A stretch of DNA of 64,000 nt from contig JAZAYU010000008.1 in the NCBI GenBank assembly GCA_038501625.1, forward strand, positions 7,316,938-7,380,937. The letters are read 5' to 3'. Numbering within the stretch: position 1 is the first letter of the stretch; the number at the start of each line of letters is the position of its first letter. The stretch comes from Corbicula japonica. Taxonomy: Eukaryota > Mollusca > Bivalvia > Venerida > Cyrenidae. A program made the translations under genes and the position numbers. A model generated the notes under the pieces. The model searched no databases, was not told the DNA's origin, and saw nothing but the letters and a program-made list of their open reading frames with translations. Below, in pieces: positions 9,277 to 21,675 of the stretch.

Positions 9277-10650
9277 ATGACTACCTATATTTTGTTTACC
9301 GTGATTTTATGTTATTGTGTTGTGGAGCAAAGATGGTGTGGACTTTGGTCTGACGCTAAGACCGAATATGTAAAACTGTACCAGGCTTACAATGTTTCGA
9401 CAAGGCATGCGTATACAGATGTTATTCCAAAAACACATTTTAAGGAACCATTAAACCTATCGTTAACGCTTGAACTACACTCGATGGGGAACTTCGATGC
9501 AGTGGGTGGTGCATTGGATATAATCGGTAGTCTTTCAATGACGTGGCTAGATGAAATAACCCGTCTGAAACAGATAAAGTTCAATCCAGACTTAATAAAA
9601 CAAGCAGTCATCGACTTCCAAAAAATATGGACCCCGGTGATAGTTCTCCTTAATTCGGCAGATTCTATTCAAAGAGTTGGTGATGCAACATACAAAGTAA
9701 GGCTTGATTTTGCAACTGGTTTAGTAACCTGGAAACCCCGGATGATTCTCCAAGCTTCGTGCTCACCAGATGTCAGGTTCTTCCCTTTCGATCAACAGAA
9801 ATGCTCCTTCAAGTTTGTGCCGTGGTTTCAGGACTCAGGAAGAATCAAACTTCTTGTTTCAATGCCCGCTTGGAATAGTGATAGATACAGCGGAAATGGA
9901 ATCTGGGATATTGTGTCAACCGACGCAGAAACATATATTTCTGGAAAATACTATACAGCTGACTTTTCGATAACAATAAACAGGGAACCAACGTACTTTA
10001 CCGTTGTGTTAGTGTTGCCAATATTACTTCTTTCGTTGCTTAGTGGGGTGGTTTTCCTTCTCCCGGCAGCGTCAGGAGAACGCGTTGGTTTTGGTGTCAC
10101 GTGTTTCCTGTCTTTTGTTGTCCTTTTGCAAATGACGATGAACTTCCTTCCTCAAACGTCTGCTCCTATGTCATATTTATGTTACTATATCATCTGTATG
10201 GTGATGTTCAGCGCATTCTTGAGCATTGTTAATATCCTTCTTCTCCGGGTATACCATAAACGTGAAAACGATGTCATTCCACGGTGGATGATTCATATCG
10301 TCGAAATCTTGAAATGTATCAAATGCAAACGCATTAAATGGCGGCACATCCGGTGCAGATGCTGTAAATGCCAGAAACCGAACTGTTTCAAGATGAGATG
10401 TTGCGATAAAAACTCAGTGCATGACATTTCAGTAGCTCAGAAAGAAGTTTGTCGCAGAAAGCACGATGAAGAGAGACACTTCAAAGAAGACAATGGTGAG
10501 GACGTTACTAACACTCATAGTGATGACTTATCCGCCATCGACTGGACAGACGTTGGAAAACTGTTGGACATTCTTTTTCTCTTTGTTTTCCTCGGTGTTC
10601 AAAGTGCTTTTAGTTTTTTCTTTCTTATTCCAATAGGAACAAAGTACTGA
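9277..10650 (+). CDS. Cys-loop ligand-gated ion channel subunit, nicotinic-receptor-like, intronless
   Basis: The 457-residue frame encodes a pentameric channel subunit predicted to act at the plasma membrane. An N-terminal signal segment (residues ~1-20) precedes an extracellular ligand-binding domain. The Cys-loop is exact: C162 and C176 separated by 13 residues (CSPDVRFFPFDQQKC). Four membrane segments lie at about 242-263, 268-290, 299-323 and 429-451. M2 begins GERVGFG with Glu at -1' and Leu at 9', the pattern of cation-selective nicotinic receptors. Loop C has no vicinal cysteine pair, so it is not an alpha-type acetylcholine site; the ligand is unknown. The M3-M4 loop is unusual, with nine cysteines and many Lys/Arg between 347 and 376. 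The whole gene is one exon, unlike its neighbour, suggesting intron loss or retroposition. The start was chosen as the first ATG giving a signal peptide. Confidence 0.9.
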   Translation: MTTYILFTVILCYCVVEQRWCGLWSDAKTEYVKLYQAYNVSTRHAYTDVIPKTHFKEPLNLSLTLELHSMGNFDAVGGALDIIGSLSMTWLDEITRLKQIKFNPDLIKQAVIDFQKIWTPVIVLLNSADSIQRVGDATYKVRLDFATGLVTWKPRMILQASCSPDVRFFPFDQQKCSFKFVPWFQDSGRIKLLVSMPAWNSDRYSGNGIWDIVSTDAETYISGKYYTADFSITINREPTYFTVVLVLPILLLSLLSGVVFLLPAASGERVGFGVTCFLSFVVLLQMTMNFLPQTSAPMSYLCYYIICMVMFSAFLSIVNILLLRVYHKRENDVIPRWMIHIVEILKCIKCKRIKWRHIRCRCCKCQKPNCFKMRCCDKNSVHDISVAQKEVCRRKHDEERHFKEDNGEDVTNTHSDDLSAIDWTDVGKLLDILFLFVFLGVQSAFSFFFLIPIGTKY

Positions 10651-10914
10651 GATATCTATGAAAAGGAAAATTCTTATATTATACGCAAATCATTTTATGA
10701 TATTTACAATAGTTATTTTATATTTCAAGATGTGTATACTAAACCCCTTGAACAGATCATATTTATATAAAAGCAATTTAGAATACTAATACTGTATTGA
10801 TTGTATACTTCTCGTATATTAGTTTCTTTGAAAACAGCATATTTAAATTGTTTCGATATAAAAAGTCAACAGCACTCACACTGAATGCCTTTTTGTGAAG
10901 TAACCATCATTCAT

Positions 10915-10920
10915 AATAAA
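10915..10920 (+). terminator. Candidate polyadenylation signal AATAAA
   Basis: AATAAA occurs 265 bp after the stop codon of the intronless channel gene. In AT-rich DNA such hexamers are frequent, so support is modest. Confidence 0.3.
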
Positions 10921-12081
10921 TTATTTGATTTTCCCAGTGTAAAATTCATATTAATAAGACATTTTATGGTCTATAAACAAATTCAAAATAGGTCAAAAGC
11001 CGGCTTACACAGCTAAAGAAGAAAAATACCTATCGGTAAAGGTTAGTGAAGATGGCTGGTGCAACATCATTGGGATCGTTTGGAACAATCGTTTAGGGCA
11101 GTTCTTCGAAACAAAATTCAGATGCTTGAGGAGAGCGGCAATGTTTTCCACCATCGCGGGCTCGTCAAATTCAAATTTGCCTCGCTTTTTTAATTAAATA
11201 TAGTTTTCGATGATAGAGAAAACCATCATTATCAATTGGATGCAAGATTTCCAACATGGGGGTTCGTCTGGGGACAGTCTTAGGATATTTACATGATCAT
11301 TTCCAACTTTCTGACTGAAATCGCCATGAAATAAATATTGCTGCCCTAAAAGAGGGTTAAAGCAACTCCACTGAACACCCTCTGCATCCGTCACTGCGTA
11401 GATACCGGTAAACATTTTCGACTTTGTGAAACATCAAAATACAGCCGAGGCTTGTCGTGACATACCGGAGATAGCCGAAGTTTGCCTATTGTGTCTGGAT
11501 AGCGTGCTTCTACGACATCCAATACTTCTCCTAACCACTATACAGGTGACGGTAATTAATTAATATTTTCATCTACACTCTTTGAGATATAATCAAAAAT
11601 GTTAAAGATCAAATAAAGCGTAAAATTGCACCCGAAACAACTTCTAAATCTTTAAAATCAGATAACTTATTCTAATTTTTCGGTCGTAATTGGCGTGATT
11701 TAAAAATAAACATGTGGCCAGCTTTTGATTTAATTAAAATATTTAGCGATAAATGTTCAATATTACACCTGTTAGGTTTTGATAACAATTATATCGTAAA
11801 ATAAAAGTCTTTTATTTGATTATTGGACCAAATACTTTGATGACAATCTTCCTTTATCACATCATTAATAAATACTATTAAATATTCAGTATTGGCATAT
11901 AAACAATAACCATTACTCGACAAATTTTGATCTTTGATTCTATAGGGTCCAAGTTTACCCAATATTAATTCGATCTTGATACCCGATGTTTTATGGATGG
12001 CGTTAAGATGACTGTGTATAAAATTTGAAGAATGTAAACAGATATTTTAAAAGAAAACAATCTGGAATGGAATATATCAAA
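10921..12081. other. Intergenic region between the two channel genes
   Basis: No gene recognised. A 73-residue minus-strand frame (11194-11415) has no recognisable motif. The promoter of the downstream channel gene should lie here. Confidence 0.4.
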
Positions 12082-14799
12082 ATGAAATATTTTTCAGTAG
12101 CATCTTTGTGCGTAAATTTAGTTATGGTAATGTGTAGAACGTTTGACGACACACGTAATGTGCACGAGGCAATATTAAATTTTTATGCAAACGGCGACAT
12201 TCCGCTGACAGGGATTATACCTCTGGAGGACCATTCTAAGCCGTTGAGTGTCATTCTGACGATGCAGCTATACTCCTTGGATGGACTGGATGTTTTACAT
12301 GGTCAAGCCAATCTAACTGGAAGTCTTTATCTTGAATGGACCGACGAGACTATGGTGTCTGCTGTTGGAAATTATACGTCTTCCTACAAACAACAAGGTG
12401 TGTTCATACAATGTATCTGCTATGAAATAAGCCGGACAGATTCAGAATATTAAGTTATCACTGTTCTGCTCGTACCGTATAAAATTGATAATTATGTATT
12501 TGTTCAGCGTTTAGTTGCTTATATGCCCAGCAAAAAAAGAAACCCGACACTTAATGAATTTGAATGACTATAAGATACGTATTCATAAAATGTATTTTTG
12601 TACCCTTTCATAAAACCTAACAGCTAAAACATTTGTCAGTTCAACACACATTCAATATTCGTTTCTAACCACATTCAAATAGGTCGTCAATCTGATTCCG
12701 GAAAAAATGGGTCATCATGTACATGTCTGGTTTCTATTTGTATTGAGCATAATTCGAATGAAACTAATACTAGTAAATAATTTTATATAACACTTTTGAA
12801 TAAAACCCATTTCAGGTACTTCAGTGCAATTAGCTCCAGAATCTATATGGACGCCGCCAATACGGTTGGTGAACGCCGTCACATCTGACTCGAAAGTCGG
12901 CGACGCATCTCATGTTGTGCGATACCATGCTTACGACGGGCGGATGATGTGGCATACGAAAGTAATTATGAAAGCAAAATGTCTCCCAGACGTGCGGTAT
13001 TTTCCGTTCGACCGCCACGAGTGCAGCTTCATATTGTCAGCTTGGGGATACACAGACGAAGAAATACGACTCAATTTCGCTCAGTCAGATTGGGATTTAT
13101 GTAACTTTAATTTTAGTGGAGAGTGGACACTTTTAGAGACAAAAACTGAGCTTTTTGTGAGCAACAATCAATCAAATTTAAAATTTATTCTCAAATTTGA
13201 ACGAAAATCTTCATATTTAGTACTTAATATGATATTTCCATTTGTTCTTCTTTCATTTTTAAACAGTTTTTCGTTTCTATTACCAGTGGAAAGCAATGAA
13301 AGAATAGTATATTCATTGACATGCCTCGTGTCGTTTGTAATTCTTCTTGATATGGTAGTAGGATTTTTACCCCGCACTGCCGATCCTTTGCCGTTGTTCA
13401 GTGTCTACATACTGATTATGATGTTCATCAACGTTTTTGTTTGTATACTAACTGTGCTGACACTTCATTTGTTCTGTAAGAAGGACACAGAGACAGTGCC
13501 AATATGTTTGCAGGGATTTGTGAAACTTATCATCTGTTCAACGTGCACATCAACATACCAAAAGTGTATTCAAATAAGTAAAAACTCTGGGAATGACAAA
13601 AATGAGTCAGGTAAAGTATGAACCTTTTAATTTTATGATATCAAAACCAAACCAGTCTCTTATCAATACCAGTGGCCTACGGCGAAAAAAAATCAGAATA
13701 AAAAAACTGACACAAATTTAAAAGTTTCACGACGACAGAAATATTATTTTCATTGATAATTTTATGTCAATGAGACAATTTATATTTTATTTTCAAAAAT
13801 CATACCCTTCTAATTTTAAAATTTATTGATCATGAACTAGTTAGTTCAGCGGCTTACCGGAGCAACAGATGTTATTATTACAAAATGGGCATGCGATGAC
13901 TGATACTTACAACTCAACCTACTTTACAAGAAAAACGGACTTTTATAGAAGGATGATAACAGTCAGTTCGTTCTGGTCATCTTAATAATGGGTAAAAACG
14001 AGCACTATAATAATGATTACTTAAAATATGAGTGGCATTTGTATATATTTTACTATTTATGTTTGTATGTCTAACCATGTCTTACTGTTTACTGGTTGTG
14101 TTTTCTGTTTATATGTTCAAGGGCCTTTTTTGGCTTATTACATAATAGAGATAACTATTTCTATTTATATCTTAAATCTTACGCGTGATTTGTTTACAAA
14201 GTCAGAAATCTTTTTTTGGAACAACGCGTTAGTTTATGGGAGAACTGTCGATACTACACTAACTACATCGCCCGAGTCAAACAACACAAGCGGTGTAATG
14301 TTGAAAGACTATTAAGCAGTACTCACTAGGGTCCGAAGTCGGTATTTTTAAAGACCCATTTTGTTGTTAACTAGTCTTAATGCAGGAAAACTGTGCGCTA
14401 GACTACTGTTAGCTAACTACTTAGCTAAATTACCTCGCCTTTTACTTTATATCAAATATATTTTCAGGATCAATGGTAATAAATGAACAAGCAATATCAT
14501 CGGCAACAGCAATAACCGGATCATCAACTAGTAAACAGGCAGCATCATCGGCTACAGCGACCAGCGGATCATCATCTAGTTGTCAAAGAACAATACATTG
14601 CTCTTCAAGTACGCCACTTACATCTGAAAATACAGGTGGCAAGTACATGGAATCATGTAAAGAACAACAAACATCAGATCATGTGACATGGCCTGTAGTT
14701 TGTAATACGTTAGACAAGATTCTCTTCCTCATATTTCTTGGAGGACAAATAGTGATGTCGTCCTTGTTTACAATTTATCTTGCAACAGCGTCAAAGTAA
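12082..14799 (+). CDS. Cys-loop ligand-gated ion channel subunit, nicotinic-receptor-like, three exons
   Basis: Exons 12082-12397, 12816-13610 and 14468-14799 join in frame, both introns in phase 1, with GT donors and TTTCAG acceptors. The start at 12082 gives a compact signal peptide (MKYFSVASLCVNLVMVMC); in-frame ATGs at 12025 and 12067 would add up to 19 residues. Exon 1 carries the start of the ligand-binding domain. Exon 2 carries IWTPPIRL, the Cys-loop (CLPDVRYFPFDRHEC, 13 residues between cysteines) and M1-M3. Exon 3 carries a Ser/Thr/Ala-rich loop and M4 (LFLIFLGGQIVMSSLFTIYL). M2 reads NERIVYSLTCLVSFV, with Glu at -1' (cationic type) but Val at 9' where nicotinic receptors have Leu. 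No vicinal cysteines are present in loop C. It is a diverged tandem paralogue of the gene at 9277 in the same orientation. Ligand unknown. Confidence 0.85.
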
Positions 14800-14882
14800 T
14801 GCGTGTTTAGTTTGTTAATGTCCTGTTCTGTTATAATCTACAATCAGATGCTATGTTGTTAAATGCAACGTGACGTTCATAA

Positions 14883-14888
14883 AATAAA
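14883..14888 (+). terminator. Candidate polyadenylation signal AATAAA
   Basis: AATAAA lies 84 bp after the stop codon of the three-exon channel gene, a plausible distance for a short 3' UTR. Confidence 0.35.
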
Positions 14889-16439
14889 TTGCCCCTTGTT
14901 GTTCTTATTATTACGGATTCTTTAAGATCGAGTTAGCGCTGGCTAAAAACCCGATGCTCATTATGCTGGTATAAAGATAGAGGAGTTAAAACTTAAAAGC
15001 AATGTAATCAAACGCCTTATGTGTAAGCCCACGTTTAGATGACTGATTGACCCTCAAGTAACTATCTCCTTTTATTCACTTTTATGGTTTGTGTGTAATT
15101 GGCGACGGAAAAAAGCAATATTAAATACATATATTACATTACAACAAGTCAGTGGTAACCATGTCATGTTTCCAGATCAGCAAAGGTCATGTGCGTTAGA
15201 AAACAAGGGTTGCATTCTATTATCTTATAGTTCTTATATCGATCCTTTTTACCAAAGTTGTGCGGACATTTTAGGTAATTGCCTTAGTGACTTCCGAGAA
15301 TTTAATTATTTCTGTCAACGCCCTTTCTTATTTTTACTACAGATGCTTTGGTCACAATAAGATCATTTAGTAACCTTTGTTTTATATGTTTGTACTTGTT
15401 TGTTCACATGTAAAACTGTTGGTGCACGCTAGAATCTAGTTTAAACCCACAGTGTCAAGTTGCTTTGCCTTTGAAATAGATCGTTTTTATAAATCCATTC
15501 TTTATTTTCGTCCCTGAGCTTTGAATGGTTGGAGAGGCTGTGTTTTCCGAGTGTTGCTTTTCCTGATATGCATAATTCACGTTTCTTCTTCGAGTTTTTT
15601 CATATAATGGTATTTTAAAATACATTATGTCATGGTGCAAAACAAAATAACAAAATGTAACTTAAGAAAACGTGCACCTTTAATGTAGCTGATATCTTCT
15701 GCGTTTAATGTCCAAAAACCGTCAATATTAACAGCCGTCAGTTAGTTTGACACCAATTAATTTATTTTACTTTGACAGGTCTTTAAATTGTTCAATATAC
15801 TAACTTACTTAGAAAACAATTTTAAAATTTAACTTCCGCCAACTAAATCGCATTTTCTTCGAAAACATAATATTTCTTCTCCTATAATTTAAATGAACGA
15901 AAGAAGACGCAGGTCATATTGTATTATTTGCAAGTGCAATTCTAAGTGGTGCTTATTCTGTAGTTATTAATATTATATAGAGACTGACAAACTGATTATG
16001 TTGTATATGTTTTAACTTGAAATTTTCATAACTCTGTGATTCAGTATGTTTGATGAACAGGGAGCTATTATAAACACGTGGCCAACGTGTTCTAAAATTA
16101 GAAACAATTGCAATGTTAAATATTCGTATCAGAATGGCCATATACAGAAAACAAAGATCAAAACATTTTATACCAACAAATCAAGCATTCATATTTTTCT
16201 ATTGAACCTGTAGTACAAAAAACTAACATTTTATAACAGTGCATCAAAAGCATTGAATTTCAAGACATACTTCCCCCTTTTTTAAATTAGGTCTTTTGCG
16301 TTCTCTTTGATATGCAGAATTTATATTCTCAGATCCCCTTAATAAATTACCAATGTACATTACATTTTGTCCCGCCTATTGTGTTTTTTTTTCATTTAGG
16401 GCACACTCATTCGTTTATCTGCATATCATACGCCGCTGA
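14889..16439. other. Unassigned sequence downstream of the channel genes
   Basis: No supported gene. Frames at 15091-15360 (+) and 15953-16141 (-) have no recognisable motif. Around 15385-15450 the phrase 'tacttgtttgttcacatg' also occurs near 23445, marking a shared repeat fragment. Confidence 0.4.
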
Positions 16440-16545
16440 TCATTGAATAGTATTAATCTGAACAAAAATATCGCTGTTGGCGCCGTGTGGCGCCTGTAAA
16501 AAGTCTCCAATACATATTCCATCAGTACTGTTATCAGTTGCGCTT
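16440..16545 (+). repeat. Partial copy of the 255-bp tRNA-associated repeat
   Basis: The block containing 'gtgtggcgcctgtaaaaagt' and 'atcagtactgttatcag' matches the body of the tandem units at 57238-57747. The tRNA-like head is missing here, so this is a truncated dispersed copy and shows the unit is a mobile family. Confidence 0.6.
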
Positions 16546-17459
16546 TCATAGCACGATACATTTATCTTTGTAAATATTAAAGACCCAATAAACTTGTGAA
16601 ACAGCATATTTTTTATTAACCTAAACATTTTAGATTTCACATGTATGCATAATAACACAAAAAATAAACCTTACAATAATAAAAGGGTATTGTCTTATTG
16701 ATTTGCAGCATGTTTTGCGGATCGTTTATCTTGTTTACAAAACAAACAGCGAATCTTTCCGAGCCGATTTTCGGCAACTCTCGGCAGACGACGGTCACTT
16801 ATTATGCAGAAGTGCATAAATTGATGACGTATTCCCCACTAAAAGCCGTTACCGGAATGGGTCGTATAACATTTACATCTTTCTTTGTTTACCTTGTAAT
16901 GAAGTTAAAACTTAAAGAATCTCTATTTTTCCTCGTCTTTTTTCTTTCCATGTTTGCATGATTTTGTGTTAAAACTTTTATGTGCATGACGTCAACGCGT
17001 TCTGCGTTCTTACGGCCCACGTACGGAAAAAAACCGATAACTTTTCGCCGAGTGATTGTAAACATTGGTTAGTAATTTTGTGGGCTACAAAAATACTGTG
17101 ACGTTTTAATTCGGACCGGGTCTCAATGATTGGAGATTGTTTGAGAACATAAATATTTGGTCATTTATTTTTTTAATTATTTTTATTTCAGGTAAAGTTT
17201 GTTGACAGAAGATACAACATGTCATTATTTTTACATTTTCAAGAAATAACATTATAATTTTTAACATGTTTCTGAAATAGCAATAGTATTATCAAATTTA
17301 ATATAATTGTTTTTATAGAATATATCATAAATTGCATTCAAATCAATAGTGTCGTTCTTCATCTTGAAACGATGATACATTTTCAACATAAAACTTTTCT
17401 AATTTTTTAAATTCAAACAAAATGTATAAAAAGGTGAAATATGCATATCAGGAATCGCC
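16546..17459. other. Unassigned AT-rich sequence
   Basis: An 87-residue plus-strand frame (16698-16961) has a hydrophobic C-terminal half but no recognised family. Nothing else is seen. Confidence 0.35.
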
Positions 17460-18385
17460 ACATTCAGAAAAAAACAGCCTCCCCGCACAGTCAAGAAGAA
17501 GAGAGGGGGAGAGAGCATGGTTAATAAAATGATCAGTTTAAAAAAAGACGCCACTAACAATAAACAAAAATGAGAACCCGAGGGGTTACCGCCTTGGAAC
17601 GGTCAGTGGCAAATTAAATTGCCACTGGGGGTTTAAACCAGGTTCTAGGGTCACCAACCTCACACTTGCCCCAACAGGTTCTCATATCACAAAACAAGTA
17701 CAAGTTGTCTTGGTGAAAAAACTCCAACCCACTTATCGGCTTAACAATGTTGCATGCAAAAGCACACAAACATATAAAACATAAGAAGCTAAGAGCATTG
17801 CAAAGCCGAAGGGGCGGGTACTCAATGATCTTACCGAGACCAGAGCTCCTGGAGTAAAATCAGCAAGAACACGATGACAGGGATAAAAGAAACAAATCGA
17901 GCTTCTAGGTTCTTTTAAGAAAAGATTTCCCCATTAACCTTCATAAACTCTTAAACCCCTGCCACCGTCGTGCAACCAAAGAGGTAAGCATAATGATCAA
18001 CTGTAGAAGGGTTAATCACCAGGCCTGCAGAGCGCTGTAAAATATCATGTTGGTAACCTTTCTTTTTAAACTTACAGATGGTTTTTACGAATAACCGCGA
18101 GAAATTAACACTGCCTTTTATCTTTTTAAGTTTATAAATTAAATCTCCATAAAAAACTGGCTGTGAAATACCTTTTTGCAAAAGTGATTTTAAACTGCAT
18201 CTGTATTTATGAATTAAATCTGGGTATCGGCGATAAAACTTGAAAAAGGTTTTCCTTAATTTGTGATACCGATAACCTTGTTTTAAAAGTTTTTCTGTAA
18301 TGCAAAGATTACGTTCATTGAAATCATTAACATATAAAGAGTAATATGCGAGTTTTCGGCACAAAGTAATAGAAATAATAGTCAT
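17460..18385 (-). mobile_element. 3' fragment of a retroelement
   Basis: The C-terminal coding fragment at 17951-18385 is followed on the minus strand by about 500 bp of non-coding sequence. That sequence includes a segment at 17573-17690 flanked by complementary GAGAACC and GGTTCTC, with an inner GGCAAATTAAATTGCC palindrome. Part of this sequence (caagtacaagttgtcttggt) recurs inverted near 23430-23450. Confidence 0.5.
17951..18385 (-). pseudogene. C-terminal region of a retroelement polyprotein (fragment)
   Basis: The 144-residue frame contains YHKLRKTFFKFYRRYPDLI, KGISQPVFYGDLIYKLKKI and ends DHYAYLFGCTTVAGV. From memory this pattern (YRR..DLI..Y, I..P.FYGDL.YK..K, Y..LF.CT.V) is a recurrent C-terminal tail of reverse-transcriptase proteins abundant in cnidarian and molluscan genomes. 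No RT domain precedes it, so it is a fragment. Family placement needs a protein search. Confidence 0.5.
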
Positions 18386-19093
18386 TGTAAAAATAGTTGA
18401 AGTAATACTTAAGCTATTATGGAATTTTAAGAATTCTTTAAATGTAACCTCTTTATAACAATATTTTTAAATTTACCAAAAATTACACCATGGAAGTGTA
18501 TATCCTAAGAGAAACGTTCATGATTAACAGAATATGATTTTACATATCACTAATTCTACTGTTTTACTGAAGTTCAAAACATTCCAACAAAAATAGCTTT
18601 AGGCATACTATCTTCCTATGCTCTTATAGAAGTAAAAAAACTTCTTTAGGAATGGATAATGTTTTTGCTAGATTTAAAAAAAATAATACATAAAAAAGAC
18701 GCTATATTATGCATAAATCCAAAGATACACATTATCAATAAGATAATACAAAGAAAAAACTACTATAACATCATATTTATATTATTGTATCATCTGAAGC
18801 TGTACCCTTTTTTAATAATAAAAAATAGACAAATACTCAGAGTAAATATATATATTTACTTATTTTAGTTCTAAAAAACGTAGAAAAGAGGTCAAAAGCC
18901 ACCAGGTGGCGTATTTTTTCATCCCCTGAAATGAAAAAATATGAGGACACAATCAAATACACAAAAAAAACAAAGATAAAAAGGACAGACGGGAAAACCG
19001 GATGGAGCTTGGATGGGCGGTGTAGGCGACGGCTTGTCATCAAGTATTCGGGTCATACTCCTCAAGCATTGCAGGATAGATCTAAGTAAATAC

Positions 19094-19096
<3 letters not shown>
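18386..19096. other. Unassigned AT-rich sequence
   Basis: Long A and T runs; no coding signal. Confidence 0.4.

Positions 19097-19172
<76 letters not shown>
19097..19172. repeat. (AT)n microsatellite
   Basis: About 38 uninterrupted AT dinucleotides lie just beyond the 3' side of the LINE relic. Confidence 0.95.
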
Positions 19173-19174
<2 letters not shown>

Positions 19175-19278
19175 CTGATAAACGTTGACTACAGAGCAGA
19201 CCTGGAATGCCTGGTAAAATACCCGTAATAGTGAAAACATTGAAATAGTATGAAATAGATTTTTTAACATCGATAGCA

Positions 19279-21627
19279 CTATTCTCCATTATCTGCACAT
19301 AAGGGCTTGTAAGTTCCCCAGATTTTGTCAAATTTTTCTAAAGTCATAGTTTTTTGGGCATTAAACCTTTCAGTATTAATTAAAGAAACAAGCTGCTTTT
19401 TAAGTACCTCTAAATTTGGAAGTGAAGATTTCATTTTAGATTGATATATGTGGAGCTTAATTGTCAACATAATATTATTCAACGCTTTTTGCGAGTCTCT
19501 ACGTCCAAAAATAACATCTGCCTTTGTCCAATCAAGATTATCAAGATTACACTTTTCTTTTATGAATGTTTTAACATTCTGTAACAAGTTCTGACTAAAC
19601 TCACATTCCCAAAATAAGTGAGTTATTGTTTCAGGATTCATTGCACAGAAACTGCAGTTACTATTATCTCTAAGACTCATTTTTGAAAGAAGGTGATTTG
19701 TACCAATAATTCTATGATATATTCTGTACTGGAACCACTGTAATTTCGGATCTTTAGTGCATACAAAGGGAAGTTTGTAAATATTTTTCCAATCTTGTTC
19801 ATTAAAATTAAATTCTAAACTCCATTTTCTTTGAGATACCGGGACTGAGGTTGATTTTAAAAGCATTGAATCATAAATATTTCTGCACCCCTTTTTTGTT
19901 TCATTTAGTAGCTTAGCAAGAAAAGGTTGGATTGGATCTGCTAGCTCGACAGCTTTGTGTACAATATTTAGACTATCTAAAAAACTTCTTAATGAATGGA
20001 TAAATTAAATTGTAAAAAGTTTGTTAGAACTGAATAGTTATTCTTAAAATCTTCAAAAGTAAGGAATCTGCCATTTCTGTCCATCAAATCATTTATAAAT
20101 ACAATTCCCTTTTCCAGATATTTTTTGTCACAGAAAGATCTCCCTGCAATCTTGAACACTTGATTAAACCAAATAGGCTTGATTAAACCAAACTCTTCCC
20201 ATGATTTAGGTGAAGCTGTGTGAGACAGAGATATAAAGCCATTCCAGACATCTTTCCAGAAATCATTGGATAGATGATTGAAATTATTCTTGATATAGTC
20301 ACAGCCAAATTTCCAAAAGTCAGACATAAATGGACAAATAAATTTAACTTATTCAGTGCATTTTTGCCAATGGGTGACAATATCCTTTTTGAGCAGTTTA
20401 AAAATAAATGTTTGATTTCTAATATTTTTAATGTATAGTTAATTTCTACCATAGAGTTTAAGTTCACAGAAAAAAGAATCCCTAAAAGTTTAAATTCCGT
20501 ATCCCAGTTTAAGTTTAAATCTCTGCAGATCCTATTTTCATTTTCCCTTTTAGAACCAATCCAAACTGCCTTTGTTTTGTCCATATTGATATTAAGCCCC
20601 GATATATCAGCATAAAATTTTAACACTTGCATAGTATTTCTAAGAGATTTTTCTGAACCATCCAACATTAGAGTAGTATCATCTGCATACTGTGAAATAA
20701 TGAATTCATTTTTATCAACTTTAATGCCCGTAATATTTTTATTGGTTTTGATTAATTATGCTAGAATTTCAGCACACAGAATGAACAGATAAGGGGACAG
20801 AGGATCGCCTTGACGACAACCTCGATAGATGTAAAACCAATCTGACATATGACCATTCACAACAACGCATGACTGGATATTTTTATAAAACAATTCTATC
20901 CATTTTTTGAAAGACGTACCAAAATTAAAAAAGTCTAAAACATTGTTTATAAATTTCCAGGATAAGGAATCAAAAGCAGTAGCAAAATCTAATAATAATA
21001 ACATGCCTGGCTTATTGTATTTCTCTGTGTAAAACATAATGTCGTATAAAAGTCGTATATTCTCTCCCATAAAACGCCCCGAAAGTAAGCCAGTCTGATC
21101 TTCACTTATTATTTTATGTAGAGCAGTCTTTAATCGGTTTGCAATACAAGCTGATGCTATCTTATATGATACATTTAAAAGAGATATGGGTCTCCAGTTT
21201 TTTAAATACATTTTGTCTTTGTCACCCTTCGGAATACACGTGATAATTCCTTGTTTTTGTGTAACCGACAACTCTCCAGTGTCAAAACCCTGATTAATAG
21301 ATCTAACTAAGAAATGACCCAAATCTGACCAAAATAATTTAAAGAATGCTGCTGTAAAACCGGAGCTACCGGGTGATGATGTATTTAAACTTTTTTGAAG
21401 ACTAAATAACATTTCTTCATTAGTAATTTTTTCTTCTAAAGATTTTTTTCTTCAACCGACAACTTTTTGAAACTGTTCTCACTTATTATATTCTTTAATT
21501 CAACCTGTTTGACTTCGTTAAATGCATATAAAAGTTTATAATGTCTTTCTGTTTCTTGTAGTAATTGTTCTTGAGTATTCAAAAGTTTACCATCGTGAGA
21601 ATATAAGCAATTCATAAGTTTTGACAT
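19279..21627 (-). pseudogene. LINE reverse transcriptase and zf-RVT region, frameshifted
   Basis: RT blocks seen are SPGSSGFTAAFFKLFW, CIPKGDKDK...NWRPISLLN, LLLLDFATAFDSLSWKF and CRQGDPLSPYLFILCAE. The catalytic QYADDTTLM lies in another frame with codons at 20678-20689. Further on is a zinc-binding tail (CSFCAMNPETITHLFWEC; C-X2-C...H-X4-C). Shifts near 21430, 20750, 20200 and 19900 interrupt it. Confidence 0.8.
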
Positions 21628-21675
21628 AAAGTGTCTATTTTCTAGATTACAAAAGTATTTAGTTGGTTTTTCGCC

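Noticed and set aside
14028..14315. 95-aa hydrophobic frame between channel exons 2 and 3
   Set aside because: It lies in an intron with good borders on both sides, and its sequence does not resemble any channel segment.
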